DNA from: Cinclus cinclus
Lineage: Eukaryota > Chordata > Aves > Passeriformes > Cinclidae
DNA: 64,000 nt
Direction: 5' to 3'
Assembly (NCBI RefSeq): GCF_963662255.1
Contig: NC_085059.1
Location: forward strand, 10,387,234 to 10,451,233
Each line of letters opens with the position of its first letter. Positions within the stretch are counted from its first letter, which is position 1. The translations under genes and the position numbers were made by a program. Positions 28,401-40,100 of the stretch are shown here, piece by piece. The notes below the pieces were generated by a model that was given only the letters and a program-made list of their open reading frames with translations, ran no database searches and was not told the origin of the DNA.

Positions 28401-31400
28401 GTGAGTGGGCTTCACATCTAGCATCAATTTACAGTGAGAATTTGGTACTGACAGCCCTGAAAAATAGGAGGTTTGTGGGTGAAATCTACAGTGCCGGGCT
28501 GGAAAATACCAGCACTGGGTTTGAACTTTGCAGCTGATTTGGATGTTCCCTTTCCTGCATGTTTTTCTAAACAACACAGATAGGCATGCATTTCCCCATC
28601 ACTAACTCCTCAGTGTCCAGAGAGTCTGGATTTAATTTGCTTTCTTCCCCAGCCTCCAAGAAACATACGAGACCAAAAGGAAAGAGTTCTTGGGTGAACT
28701 CCAGAGGAAAGAGGAAGAAATGAGACAAATGTTTGTAAACAAAGTCAAGGAGACAGAGGCAGAGTTGAAGGAGAAAGAGAGAGAGGTGGGTGTGGCAAAA
28801 ATTTGTGAGGAACCCAAACTACAGCCAGCAGGGAATCTGGGTCTGGGCAATGCTTGAATCCTGGAAAGTACATTCCAGCAAACCTCACCAGCCAAAGCAC
28901 AAACACACCACTGGTTTAGGTGCCTCGGAATCTAGTCTTCCCTGTCCTGTGCCATGTGGAAATATGGCTGCTGTCTGGGGAGTGAAAGCCAGTGGCAAGA
29001 AGTTTGGGTGAGCATTCTTGTCAGAGAGAGCCCCTCTTGTGGCTCACTGGACAGCAGAGTAAAGGGGGCAGCTGGGCTGGGGTCCCCAGTGTGAGGACTC
29101 AGGAAGCAGCTGTGACAGGGGAGGAATTAAATGGACCATCCTCAGAACTAGTGAGGAACAGAAGGTCCTGTGATGTCCCCAGCCACTGTTCAGGCTGCAG
29201 GCTGAGCCAAAATCCCTTGTACTCATCTCCAGGGCTCATGCTGCCTCTGGTTTGTTGTGTGGTGGCAGGCAGAGCTGAATTTATTGTGTCTTCCCAGCTT
29301 TTGGTGGGAACTGAGTGCAGTATTCTGCCAGCAGATTGGTCCCTGTGATGGGGATTTGTGTGAGAGGTGTGACAGGGCTCCTGGGAAAGGGTTAGCACAT
29401 TCAAAGTGAGCTGAATGTGATGCTCAGAGGGTCTGTCTCCTAACAGCTGCATGAGAAGTTTGAGCACTTAAAAAGGATACACCAGGAAGAGAAAAGGAAG
29501 GTGGAGGAGAAAAGGAGGGAGCTGGAGGAAGAGATGAATGCCTTCAACAGGCGGAAGGTCGCAGTGGAAACCTTGCAGTCCCAATCCTTGCAGGCTACCT
29601 CACAGCAGCCATTGAAGAAGGACAAAGACAAGAAAAAGTAAGTATCTGAATGGAGTCTTCCTCCTCTGCCACTAGAAAACTGGGAGTCTGTTCAGATGCT
29701 TCAATGTTTAGTCAGTTGTTTAAACGTCATGCAGAAAAGGGGATTTTGGAATCCTAACTCCCATCCTTCTAGTTCTTTGCTTAAAGCATAGGAGAGATGA
29801 GCCCTTCCTGTGCCTGAGCACTGCCCAGAGAAGCCTGGGCAGCTGCAGGTGGGAGGGATTTGCAATTTGGGGCCATTCTCTAAAGGCTGATGGTCACATG
29901 GAATTCACTCTTGCCTCTGTGACAGCCAAGTCAAGTTGTGAAATGGCACAGTTCTGATCACAAGAAAATTCTTTTCTCCTAAAGGCAGAGTTCATATCTT
30001 AGCTTGCTGCCCATTAATTGACATTGCTGAAGCCAGCAGGACTAAGGGTATGTAAATATTGCTGTTCTAGCCACCCAATTGTGTAATGATAGACCAGGAG
30101 TGGGACAAACAGGTTTACAAAGAAAATATGTTGGGGGGGGGGGGGGTGGTTATCCTGCTTCCACTTCAAGCCAGTCTCTAAGGAACTGGCTAGGGAGCAA
30201 AATAAGGAGCACTGTCATGTGAACTTCTATTGCATCATTTTTTGTTACTTTCCTTTGCATGAAGGAGCTCAAGAATTAGAACTGTATTCTTTCAGTTCTA
30301 TCTGTTCTCACAGCAGGCTGATGTCAAGGCTTTCTGAGCCTCTTAGTAATGGCAAGGAAAAAAGACCATGAAGGGTAGCAATGCTCAAATTTGTGCTTGA
30401 CAGCACAGCATTCAGCTTCTCATTGCTGATGAGATCTTGTGGTCTGTCATTTCCCAGTTGTGAACTGTAGTACCAGAGGAGCTCGTTCTGTGTACTGACA
30501 TCCTAGCAATTTGTTTCTTCCTGTGGAAGATAACAGAGTAGATTATTTGAGTATTTCATTGGCATGTAAATGTGTTGGTGCTAAAACGAAAGCTTTCTCT
30601 TCTGCAGACTGCTCGACATGCTCTGGGCATAGCTTGCCTCACACACAGAGTCTAAATTGTTTGTAAAATACTTTGCTGAAAGTAGGGTTTAATCTGAATT
30701 GGGAGCTGAATCCTAGGGTTTTCTTGGATGTGGGACTGCTTTGGGGAAGGTGAGCACAATGGTAACTTGTGCGAGTGATGCCAGCAGCAGGGATGGACTG
30801 TGAACCTGGGCCAAGAAATGCTGCAGCTTCCCCTCTGCTCCTTCTGGCTCCAACAGCAAAGGTCTTCTTGCACTTTGCTGGATTTAGCCCACCTGCAAAT
30901 GTGAGTCTGGACCATTCCTCTTCTGGGTAGCGACAGAAATGAGTCACGGTCAGGAGCAGGACTGGGAGGCAGCTTGGTGGTGTACAAAGGTCCAAGGGGC
31001 ACTCACAGCCTGTGCTCTGCACACTGGGGGTCCCCACATGGTGCTGAGGCAGGGGAGCTCTAGCTCTGGAGCACAGCTAGAGGAGGTGTACCATTAGCAG
31101 AATGGTTTTGGATTGATTTTTTTTCTTTTCAAATCTGTGAGCTAGCTCAAAATGCAGGGTTTTGGGATTTCTGCTCAAGTAAAATTTCTAGGAGAGCTAG
31201 TTGAACTCTTTTATCATGTCCTGGTTCAAGACAGTGTTCTTAGGAGCTTTAATAAGGAAAAAAATGTATTATTTTTTTTTTTACAGAAGAATTGCAGAAG
31301 TTGGGGGAAAGAGAAGTGTTTGTGGGGCTGAGCAGGTTGTGCCAGGCTGCTCTCACCTGAAGCCTTCAGCTGCTGCAGCAGTGTTTGTCCTCCTCCTCCA

Positions 31401-31493
31401 TTTTTTGTTTTAATATACTCCACTTTTGTTTGATTTTCATAACTTTAATTCATGCTTTTTTATGTTTTGTTTCTTTCAGTTAATCTCACACAG
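1446..31493 (+). CDS. SEPT8: Septin-8, short isoform (spliced gene, 10 coding exons)
   Basis: Septin-8 is a GTP-binding cytoskeletal protein of the SEPT6 subgroup (SEPT6/8/10/11/14). It joins SEPT2-, SEPT7- and SEPT9-group partners in hetero-oligomers and filaments at the cell cortex, membranes and synaptic vesicles. The CDS joins 1446-1475, 17865-17979, 19898-20093, 20764-20950, 26184-26345, 27787-27883, 28232-28400, 28653-28785, 29447-29637 and 31490-31493, giving 427 residues, close to the 429-residue human short form. Visible motifs: G1 P-loop GETGIGKST at residues 49-57, G3 DAVG at 101-104, G4 AKAD at 184-187, the septin unique element around 231-300, and a charged coiled coil from about 320 to 425. 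The ATG has a strong context (G at -3, G at +4). Members of this subgroup are known to bind GTP but hydrolyse it poorly. All splice phases agree. Intron 3 needs a GC donor. Confidence 0.96.
12162..12197 (+). repeat. Tandem duplication of 18 bp, two copies
   Basis: CCTGCTGCAAGGCATC occurs twice in direct succession with an 18-base period, inside SEPT8 intron 1. Probably a slippage event; no function is evident. Confidence 0.7.
17101..17124. repeat. Short inverted repeat, 9-bp arms
   Basis: TTCTAGTGG and CCACTAGAA are perfect complements separated by six bases, in SEPT8 intron 1. The RNA could form a small hairpin. It is too short for a miRNA precursor. Confidence 0.6.
17865..17979 (+). CDS. 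SEPT8: SEPT8 exon 2
   Basis: Acceptor CTCCCTGCCAG, donor GTGAGC. Codes for residues 11-48 and the first base of 49, including [17 protein letters not shown] and the start of the G domain (NILCVG). The first residues NEEKRN differ from the mammalian NAEPEPR type; the rest is nearly identical. Confidence 0.96.
17980..19897 (+). other. SEPT8: SEPT8 intron 2 (1.9 kb)
   Basis: Ordinary intron between GTGAGC and CTAG. I see no gene, RNA or repeat element in it. Confidence 0.8.
19898..20093 (+). CDS. SEPT8: SEPT8 exon 3 (P-loop and DxxG), GC donor
   Basis: Acceptor TCCCTAG. Codes for the P-loop GETGIGKST and the G3 motif DAVGFGDQ, and ends in the middle of the Ser codon of INKDES. The next bases are GCAGGT, so this exon must use a GC donor at 20094-20095. 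The nearby GT at 20099 would shift the frame out of the septin sequence. Confidence 0.94.
20094..20763 (+). other. SEPT8: SEPT8 intron 3, GC-AG type
   Basis: The intron starts AAAG|GCAGGT and ends TTTTAG. Only this pair restores [12 protein letters not shown], the conserved septin reading. GC-AG introns are a known minority class and often go with regulated splicing. Nothing else is seen in the intron. Confidence 0.85.
20764..20950 (+). CDS. SEPT8: SEPT8 exon 4
   Basis: Codes for residues 114-176 of the G domain, from YRPIVEYID through [17 protein letters not shown] to KKLDSK, then a GTAGGG donor. All of it is typical septin sequence. Phase 0 at its end. Confidence 0.96.
20951..26183 (+). 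other. SEPT8: SEPT8 intron 4 (5.2 kb)
   Basis: Holds an AT dinucleotide run near 24146-24172 and a minus-strand open frame of 163 codons at 24458-24949 that matches nothing I know. No RNA gene or transposon end was seen. Confidence 0.75.
24146..24172. repeat. AT dinucleotide microsatellite
   Basis: About thirteen AT units in SEPT8 intron 4. Simple sequence, probably length-variable between individuals. Confidence 0.85.
26184..26345 (+). CDS. SEPT8: SEPT8 exon 5 (G4 motif)
   Basis: Acceptor TGCTCTAG, donor GTGGGT. Codes for residues 177-230 with [15 protein letters not shown], where AKAD (184-187) is the guanine-specificity motif, then the conserved helix and [16 protein letters not shown]. 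It is exactly 54 codons, phase 0 at both ends. Confidence 0.96.
26346..27786 (+). other. SEPT8: SEPT8 intron 5 (1.4 kb)
   Basis: Ordinary AT-rich intron. No gene or repeat element recognised. Confidence 0.8.
27787..27883 (+). CDS. SEPT8: SEPT8 exon 6
   Basis: Codes for residues 231-262 and the first base of 263, with [19 protein letters not shown] and [11 protein letters not shown]. The last stretch belongs to the septin unique element. Donor GTGAGG. Confidence 0.96.
28232..28400 (+). CDS. SEPT8: SEPT8 exon 7
   Basis: Codes for [36 protein letters not shown] and [12 protein letters not shown], the end of the globular septin domain. Donor GTGAGT. The intron before it is only 348 bases and the one after it 252 bases; neither holds anything notable. 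Confidence 0.96.
28653..28785 (+). CDS. SEPT8: SEPT8 exon 8 (start of coiled coil)
   Basis: Acceptor CTTCCCCAG, donor GTGGGT. Codes for residues 319-363, including [13 protein letters not shown] and the Glu/Lys-rich helix with the hydrophobic heptad spacing of a septin C-terminal coiled coil. Confidence 0.96.
28786..29446 (+). other. SEPT8: SEPT8 intron 8 (661 bp)
   Basis: Ordinary intron; nothing notable seen. Confidence 0.8.
29447..29637 (+). CDS. SEPT8: SEPT8 exon 9 (coiled coil, last shared exon)
   Basis: Codes for residues 364-426 plus two bases of 427: [18 protein letters not shown] and the rest of the coiled coil, ending in a lysine-rich tail (KKDKDKKK). The donor GTAAGT is strong. 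After the two bases AA the transcript can go to 31490 (short end) or to 41944 (long end); both give Asn427. Confidence 0.95.
29638..31489 (+). other. SEPT8: SEPT8 intron 9, short-isoform version
   Basis: Intron of 1.85 kb used by the short isoform. It contains a run of 14 G at 30133-30146 and a T-rich tract near 31268. The long isoform instead removes 29638-41943. Confidence 0.75.
30133..30146 (+). repeat. Run of 14 guanines
   Basis: Uninterrupted G14 in SEPT8 intron 9, upstream of the alternative terminal exon. Such runs can form G-quadruplexes and are also common sites of sequencing error. Confidence 0.9.
31490..31493 (+). CDS. SEPT8: SEPT8 exon 10S: one coding base and TAA
   Basis: Acceptor TTTCTTTCAG is strong. 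The first base T completes AA-T (Asn427) and is followed at once by TAA at 31491-31493. This matches the mammalian short septin-8 end (KDKDKKN). The exon is therefore almost wholly 3'UTR. Confidence 0.88.
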
Positions 31494-32582
31494 ACTTTCA
31501 AGCCAAGAGTGGACTTGGTGCTTTCATGTGTTAAGTTGCTTAAGTTTCCTACCCTGAGTGACCCTTCTCATAACATTGTGTGAGTGGACCAAAGTGAAAG
31601 AGAAAATGAGCCTCTCCGGTGGTTGCAGTGTTCCGACCTGCTGTTTTCTTTTCAGAATTATCAGGAGGATTGCAGGAAGTAACTGTACATGTACATTTTG
31701 TTAAACAAAGCCAACTAATCCCTTGATTAAGATGTTTTGTTCTAAACCCATTGATTGAGCAGTGGCATATGAATTGACCATTACTGAACTTGTCTTACCC
31801 ACCAGCTAAATAATTGCTTTCTACATCTTTTTTTTTAATTGGCCAAGGTGAATGTTGGAGGCTCATTGACCTCCCCTGTACATGCAGAGTGAGAGGAGTG
31901 GTCTGAAGAATGCTGAAATGTTTGTTTTTCTAACAAAATTCTCAAGTAAGTTTTTAGAATGGGTAGAAAAACACAACATACAGGCTTTCTGCAGGAATCT
32001 TAGAGTAACCCCCATTCCAGTAATTCAGTATTAATTCCTGAATTACCCTTAACACTATCTACATCATTTATTTTATATATATATATATATAAAGGGAGAG
32101 AGAGAGTGGTTAATAAAAATAATGGGACAATGTTTTGAATTTTCTTTACTGCTAAAGTAGAACATTTATAAAGAGGTTTTTCATAAAAGTTTGTTACATG
32201 AAGTGGAACTACAGGATTTCTGTAACATTTCAGTTGTCACTTAACAATATATTTACTGTTGTGGAAACTATTTAAGCCAACATCTTTACTTTTACTATTT
32301 AATCTTAAACCTGATATGTGCCTAATAAGGAGAATCCCCTGCTCTTGAGCTGTGCATTATATTTAGGCTGACAGGCTCTGTTCCTCTTAGAAGGTACTTC
32401 TTTTGACAGCTCCTCATGCCTAGAGATCACAGCCTTCTTTTACTGGGCAGCTGAGCTTAGAGGAATAATTAGGATCAATATTAATTTTTTCCACTCAAAC
32501 AATTTTGTGAATAGGCAGGGCAATAACTGAACAGAGAGTTACTAGCTGTGTTGTCATGGAAAAATAGTTGGATCCAATTCCT

Positions 32583-32632
32583 TCCATCCATCCATCCATC
32601 CATCCATCCATCCATCCATCCATCCATCCATC
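32583..32632 (+). repeat. (CATC)n tetranucleotide microsatellite, about 12 units
   Basis: Perfect CATC/ATCC repeat in the putative short-isoform 3'UTR of SEPT8. On the minus strand it reads as GATG repeats. Likely length-polymorphic. Confidence 0.95.
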
Positions 32633-34131
32633 AGATCCTAGGCTAAATGAAAGGAAATATTTTATATTAACCCTCATATAATATCTTTAGAGTTTATAAA
32701 AACACTGGCTGGCTAAGTGTTAGTTGTGAGTGTGTGTGTTTTTATTTAGTTATTAATGTTACAGGATTTTGCTGATACTTGCTGATACTTGATAATTAAA
32801 GACTTGTCTTTAAGCTGTCAGCAAATTCCTGATGTGCTGTGCAGAAGGAGATGCAAGGCCTGGGTCTGAGCTGTCACGGGGCTGTTGCAGGGCAGCATTT
32901 TGCTGGATTCTGAGGTTCTTTAACTCTAATATTCCATTAAAGCAGCTTTTTTTTCCCCCCTTTCTAAATACATGCTCAGGTGTTAAACTGTTTTCCAATG
33001 GATGTTGACTTTTTTTGTGGATATACTGACAGTGTTGCTTGATGCTTGTAGAAAAGAACCTCACAAAGATCTCACTGGTACCTTTTAGGCTTTTGTTGAA
33101 AGAATAAAAATTCTGTACTTGTTTAGAGTCTGCTGAAAGCTGGACATTTAATTTTTAAGGCTGTGCCTCCAGGTTAGACGTATTTTAAAGAGTTAACTAT
33201 CAAATGTTAGGAGGGTTGGTGTGGTTTTCTGAAACACATACAAGGAACCCCATCTTTTGTTACATGCAAGAAGACAATTCCACTTTACCTCTGACTACAG
33301 ACCAGTCATGTAGCAAATTATCTTTTATTAATATTTTGCTAATGAGAGAAACTGTGGTGCACTAATTGCCTGAGCAAGCAATGCTCTTTGGTTCATTGTT
33401 TTGCTTCCTAAGGCCAATGCTGGGATAAAACAGTAACTGGTGGTACTGGTGTGTACCCAGCTGCCTCGCCAGTGTGTTCCCAATCAATAGTTCTCTCCTG
33501 ATCTCATGCTGCAGCCAGCAAGATCTATGCAAATGATTTCTCTCTGTCCTGGCTCATCAGAGATCAATTATTATTTCCTAGAATAACAGGTAGTTAAGAA
33601 ATATTATTATAACAAAGAGTAAAAAAATCTTCAAATGGGCATTGTGGAGAAATTTACAGCATTTTCTGAAGAAGACATTCAGAATGTATGTAACAATATT
33701 TTCATGATGATTATTATTGTATTACTTTGACTTTATGTTGTGATGGACATCCTTTGTCCTTGTAGTTGCTTGTTCGACATCATAATTTCCCCAAGGGGAT
33801 TCAGTCATATTTTTTTCTCCCCAAGTACTTGTATTTTTTTCTTTTGGCTGAGAAAAGATTTAATTATTGTGGTAGGGTAGTTCTGTATCTTATTTTTATT
33901 TAAAAAATTACAATTACATTGTGATTCTAATCTCACCTGGTCTGAGGACTTAAAATCTTGTAGGCTAGAAAAAGTGAAAGAAATACCCTTCAGAAATGAT
34001 TGAAAGCATCCAGTTGCACATCTTTCAGCTGTTTTATACATTTATCTGTAAAAGATTGGTATTAATGGGAAGAACTATAAATGTTTTCATCATTCAAACA
34101 TTTACCATTCTGTGTGTTGTCTGCTTTCTAA

Positions 34132-34137
34132 ATTAAA
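34132..34137 (+). terminator. Candidate poly(A) signal ATTAAA, short SEPT8 mRNA
   Basis: ATTAAA followed after a few bases by TTGTGTTTTGTGGGT, a good GU-rich downstream element. It marks the change from AT-rich to mixed sequence, so I prefer it over the upstream AATAAA copies. Confidence 0.35.
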
Positions 34138-34140
34138 TTG

Positions 34141-37100
34141 TGTTTTGTGGGTCTCTGAAGGGGGGTGGGGAGGTCATGCCTGGCTGAGGTGGCTGCCCCA
34201 GGGGTGTAGATGGGAGTGATTTGGAGCCATGGAGGCACCTTGGGGGACACAGCCCTCCTGGACATGCTGCATCCCTTTGCTTTGTCATTCCTAGTGTGTT
34301 GGGGTTCATGGTTTGGATTTTTTTTTTAACTTTCTTTTCTTTCCACTCACTTTGTACTTTTTTTTCTTTTATTAAATCTCACATGTATTTTGAGTTTTTG
34401 TGGTGTCATTTATTTAGTGGTGCATTTTCTGTGCAATCTAGTTATTTTCTGTATTATCTGTCACAATAATATTGTGTCATGATTGCAAGCTTACCAGTCA
34501 CAGGCTGTCATATGACTATTGGGAACATTCAAGAGTATAATTAGTTAATTAATTAACAACTAGCTAATCATAGAGTGTGTGAAAATGTACTTCCTGTGTA
34601 ATCTGGGGAGAAATTCTTAGATATTGATCCAAAAGCCATCAGTGTTAGGGCAGAAAGAGCTTTGAGGCTTGTTGGTACATCTCCTTTGTGAGATCTGGTG
34701 ACTGAGCAGGGGGATGTACCAGAAGCTTTGCTTATTTTATGGTACCCAAAGAGGTGATTTAAAGGTGGGGTGAAAAGGGAGCAGAGGTGGAGAGGTTTCC
34801 TGGTGATGCATCCAAAGCTGTGTTCCTTGTCTGGAGAAGGACATTATACATGTAGGTCAAGATCAACAGAAGAGCACAGCTTTAGTTTGGTGCTCTGCTT
34901 TCAGAGAGCTGATGAAGTTTTACCCAAAGATTTGTTCTCAGTGTCTGTTCTCTGGGCCATTGCTACATACCAAATTGTATTCACTCAGCTTTGGGTCCTT
35001 CTGGGGTTTATTTGGTATTGGACTGAGATCAGTGCTGCACTTCAGACACAGCCAATATGGAGTTTGGCTGATGCACAGTGTTTGCTGTAGCAGTGCTTCT
35101 GGTGGGAGGTTTCACCTGGGGTTTCTCATGTCCCATCAGCAGTCTTTTCCCATTAAAATTTTAAATCGGTCCTCTGACTACCAGTTCCAAACAAGATGCT
35201 GGCAGCTGTGAGAGCTTCTCCAAGTTGCAACTGGTTAAACTCAGATGTCTGTGTGATAGATTGGTGCTTTGACCTTTCATGCTGTCTTTACTTAATGTAA
35301 ATAACTGAAACTTAAACATTGATTCTCTTTTGTTCTTTCTATAGCTTTTTTAGTCTTCCCAGTGCGTACTCCATAACAACAGGAAGATATGTTAATTAGA
35401 AGATTTATTAAGGCCAAAACATCTCATGGAGAAGAAAGTAATTGGTGCTTACACCTTTAAGCTTGCAATATATTGCACAGAAGAGAATATATAGCAAGGA
35501 CTAAAATTCACCATGTCTTTTGATGGGGAAAGGTTTGCTTAATCAGGTTTCTTGATAAAGTTGAAATCCAAGATACTTGCCAAAAGGTAAACTGCTAATT
35601 CAGGCTGCTGCACGGCTGGCACTAAATCCAGAGTGCTTATTTTGGGGCTCTTACCCCAAGGGCATTAACACTGACTGACTCCAGAGGGATTAGGGACAAT
35701 GCTGGGGTAGTGTAAGGAGCTTTCAGCTTTGCTGCTTGAGCTACCGCGGTAGCAGGGTCCTGCAGGTCCTCTCCTCAGTCTGGTTTTGGAGTGTAACTGG
35801 GGAACCTGATGTCCCTAACCTGTTTGACATCTAATCTTTCAGCTGGATTCTCACCTTTCATAACAGTAAGTCTTCTGTGCAGCTTGCTTCTGTATACTTA
35901 CAGGTTTTATCACCAAAATGTTTCAGCCTTCATTTCTTTAGTTTTCTGAGGGCTGCACATGGTGCCTCACACCATAACCTCTTCCCCAGAGCTCCCTGCC
36001 TATCTCCCACCTTCTGCTTCGGGGCCAGGTAACCCTGCCTAGCCAGTCCAGGCTCTGCTCGTCCTGCTGGGATGTGATGGGTGAGAAGGGAACTGTTTTA
36101 AAGCACAACTAAGAGTGATTTATTAATGAAGGGGAAATGGTTTAAAGCTGGAGACTCAGTGTTCCTGGTGTAAGTTCTGTGTTTGTAACAGACTGACTTC
36201 CCCTTACACAAATACTTCTTTTAAAAAAAGGGGAGAAACAAAAGTGTGTTGTCTGTGCCCCAGTAACTTCACACAGGAACAGGGAGTGGCCCCCTTTTTT
36301 AATCTTTGTTTAAAGAGTTTATCTTTGTTTTAAACAACCTTGTAAATGAATCTCAGGAATGACCTGTACCAAAGTTGGGTTTAATAAAAACGAAACTGAC
36401 TTGTTTAACAAATATCTGTTAAAACCATGGTTTGTACACCAGGTATAACCAGAACAATGTCCTCTGTCCAAATTCACAGCCCTCTGTGATCCCAGTTTCC
36501 CCTCATTAAACCTGTTGCCCTGTGATTAAAGTGTGATGTCCCCTATGCACCCCTGTGTCTTAGCAGCTGCTGTCCCCGGTCTTCCTCCCTTTTTCCCCAG
36601 CTGCTGCTTTACCCATTGCCCTGAGCCTGGGAGAGTAGGAGTGGCCAAAAGCCAGTCTTTGGCAGGAGGTTCCAAGGAAATCTCACCCTGTGTCCCTACC
36701 TCATGCTGGGTGGTGTGACCAAAGTGGCACAAAGGCTGGGACCAGGGAGTGTGAGTGTATGTGCCAGGAGCCCTCCAAGGCTTCCAGGGAGGACACTGTC
36801 TCTGTAATGCGCCAAGAGATAGTGAGGTTGGCGTAGAGGTACTGAGTGCCTGTCCCTAGGGTATGTGATAAGTGACAGTCTCTAAACCCTCTGGATGCCC
36901 TTAGCCTAAATTAGAACTGTCCTTAGCCTAAATTAGAACAGCTGTAAAAAGTATGTGGCCTGAAAAGGACTAAACTGGACACAAGAAGTTGTGGAGACTC
37001 TTGCCACTTGCAGGCAATAGGGATGAAACCCCATGACGAACATGTTCACCCCATGTTCTTCATCCTTGCCTGTCCCTGCTGCCACAGTGGGTAGGGATGA

Positions 37101-40100
37101 GGCACCACTTGTGTCAGGGGAAGTGAGACAAGCTAGGAAGCACCAAAGTCTGACACAGCTGTGTCTTGGGGGCCATGAATTCAGAGCTGGAACTCTGCTT
37201 AGGAGGGCTCTGTCTGTCTTCATGTCTGTGGTGCCCTGCACGGAATGTGGGAAAGCTGAAGCTGTGTGTGACCATCTGGCTGAAGTATGATACAGCCTTT
37301 GCTGCTGCTTTGATGACACTTTTTTACTTGCATGTGTTCTCTTTTGAGGCCAGCCACTTTTAATTTCCTTTGGCAAGACTTTCGTCCAGCTTGGAGCTTT
37401 TGTCAAGTTAGATTCCCAGCAGGATAGATGAATTGGGACTAGAAGCTTTTTGTTCTTTTTCCAAAGTGCTCAAATGATTTTATACAGTTCTGTTTGTCAT
37501 GACCATAGTTAGATCACCTGGGGGATTCCAGTTGCACATCTTTCTGAGGAATGTGAGGGGGCTCTGAGACCAGCCAGAATTTAATGCATCTCTCCATCTC
37601 AGTGCACTTTTCTGCCTTCTTAAAGAATTGAACTGTAAGTACTGCTCAAATTGAATTTAGTACACTAAAGTCAATTAGCAGGAGAAAAAAACCCAATAAC
37701 TGTATAGATGCAACTCCACAAGTGAGGTATAACTATTGCATTACTCTTCCCTTTGCAGTTTTCTTGTCTCTTGGTCAATTCTCTCACCACGGGAGTTTTC
37801 TGTATTTGTTCAACTCTGTAAGCAAACTCTTCTCCTAGGTCATCATACACTCTCCACAGTTAGTGACACCAAGTCAGGTTTATTGTCAGAAACACCCCAG
37901 CAAGTGCTGTCTTGAAATGGGGCAGCTCCCTCCTCACCTGTAATGGTTCCTGGGTGACTGCATGAGCTGTGATGTGATTCCTTTAGCTGGGGCTTGTGAA
38001 TCGGGGACATTGTCATGGATGGGAGGATCTGCAATGCGTGCTATTTATGTAGGTGTTTTAAAACAGCCACAGATAACAGTTCTGTGCTTACCATAGGGGA
38101 TTTCAGGTGTAATTGCAGCTTTGTTTATAAGGTGGTGGTCACTTCAGGCATCTGGAAATCTGGCCTGAATTGAGGCAACAAGAGGAGTCTGGGTATGAGA
38201 GGTATACCTCACCTGGGCTGAGATCCCCCAAAGGAAGGGACCTTACCAAGTCAGACCTCTTTGAAAATACTCTATAAGCATTCTCTGTAGTTTTCCTGGG
38301 AGTGAATATTCCCCAAAAGAATCCTCACAGAGCTAGCTATAACTACATCAGACCTGTGCCAGCACTCCCTGAATCTGGCACATTTTCACCACTAACTGGT
38401 GTGTAGCAAATGGGATCTGCAGTGGTGAGTTGAGCTGAAGTTGGAATAAACTCATGTTGTACACACAGCCCAAACAGGCAGGCACACAGGTGAGATGTCA
38501 TCCTCTCTGAAACTTACAGGGCAAAATAATTGTTCCTGTCACTGCTGTGTGTGGGGAGTGTTCATCTTGTCACTCATTACTTGTCCAGGCAGGGAGGGGA
38601 AAGGCATTAAAGCTTCTGCCCCCGTTCTGTGAGAAAAAAAAAAAGGATTGGTGCTATTCTCACTATCCAGGAAGTTCCTTCTTGCACAGTGCTCCTGTGC
38701 AAGTGCAGCTCCTTCCTGTAACTGGCAACTCATCCTTTGGGGTAGGAAGCTCCATTCTGAGCAATGGCAGGAATGCAAAGTGACATTTTTAGCCTGTCAA
38801 AGCAAGACTTAAGTATTTGTTCCTTCATGTTAACTACAGTGCGTGAATAGGTGTGTGGGAGGGAGCTGTGCTGCCAGAGAGAAGCAGCAGTGTGTCCTGG
38901 GAGTGCAGGCAGGCTCCAGGTGAACTGTTCCCATCCCAATGTGGCATCTTGCATCCTGACTGGGTGGGAACACAGAGACCTGAAGGGCCTTCTAGCACTG
39001 CCTTTATATTTTAGAATTAACCCCTGTTAATGTATACATTTTGAATGTTGAATAGAGATCTGCAGAGGTTTTGAAAAGCAATTTGTTCATGGGTTTTAAC
39101 ATGTCGTCCAGCTATAGGCAAGAACTACTGTATATGTAGGCTGAAAGCTGTGGAGGGAAACACGAGGTTACAATTGTCATGGTGTAAAGTTACAGCACGT
39201 TCTGTAACTGTTCTGCTGTTTGTGGAACTTTGCTGCTGGTGTTTCCACGGGTAAATGCAGCTGGTGACAATGCCTGAGATAGGGCAAAGAGATGGGAGGG
39301 AAGCAGAGCCCATCACATAGCCCAGTATTCTGCAAGGATCAGTATGAGCATCACCTTTCAGCTGGGCCATTCCAGGACTAAAGAGAACAGGCAGACCAAG
39401 CTTGTTTTATTTAGTGGAAACTATAAAAGACAACTCACCTTCCAGAAGTTAGGCAGTCAACTCACAGCTTGTGAGAGAAAAGGAAGGTACTGCTCCAGAG
39501 GAGGGAAGAGCCCTACCATTAAATGAAAACCTTCTCTGTGGTAACATAAATAAATACCGTGTCTCAAGCATGCTGCTGCCTGGCCCCCGAGTATGTGGGG
39601 ACCTCACAAACTTTCTTCTTGTACTGATGAGCTCTGCTGTTAAACAGCATGTGGGTGCTCCTCTCCTTGCTCCTGTCCCGTCTCTGTCTCAAAGCTATTT
39701 ATCTCATGTTGTTACATGAGACACCTGCTCAGTATTTAGCCTGTCCCTATCCATATGAAACCCCCTCCTGTTCTGTGACAGGATGGCAGGTATGGTGCTG
39801 TTACCTATCCCATACTGGCCAGATTATACCCTCAAGATAGGGTAACAATCACCTAAAAATGCCTATTGTTTAAAACAAAACCTCCACTAATTTTAAAAGG
39901 ATGTGTGAAGCTGATTTTTGAAAATGCAAGAGTAGTTTAATCTGACCAAAGTGAAACCACTTTGCTATGAAGATTAGCAATTTGTAAGAAATAATGTGGT
40001 TGTAGTGCTGGAGAGGAATTATTAAAGCATTTTATATTGTCTAGTCTGGTAAGACAAGAAATTTTAAAAGCCCTGACCAGCACATTCTGGTTGGTGAGAG

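Larger units (their letters stand above)
31494..34140 (+). other. SEPT8: Putative 3'UTR of the short SEPT8 mRNA
   Basis: After the stop the sequence is AT-rich with many TTTTA and ATTTA stretches, a TA run at about 32073-32091 and twelve ATCC units at 32583-32632. Candidate polyadenylation signals are AATAAA at 32112 and 33103 and ATTAAA at 34132; the last is followed by a GT-rich stretch. Which is used cannot be decided from the sequence. Confidence 0.5.
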
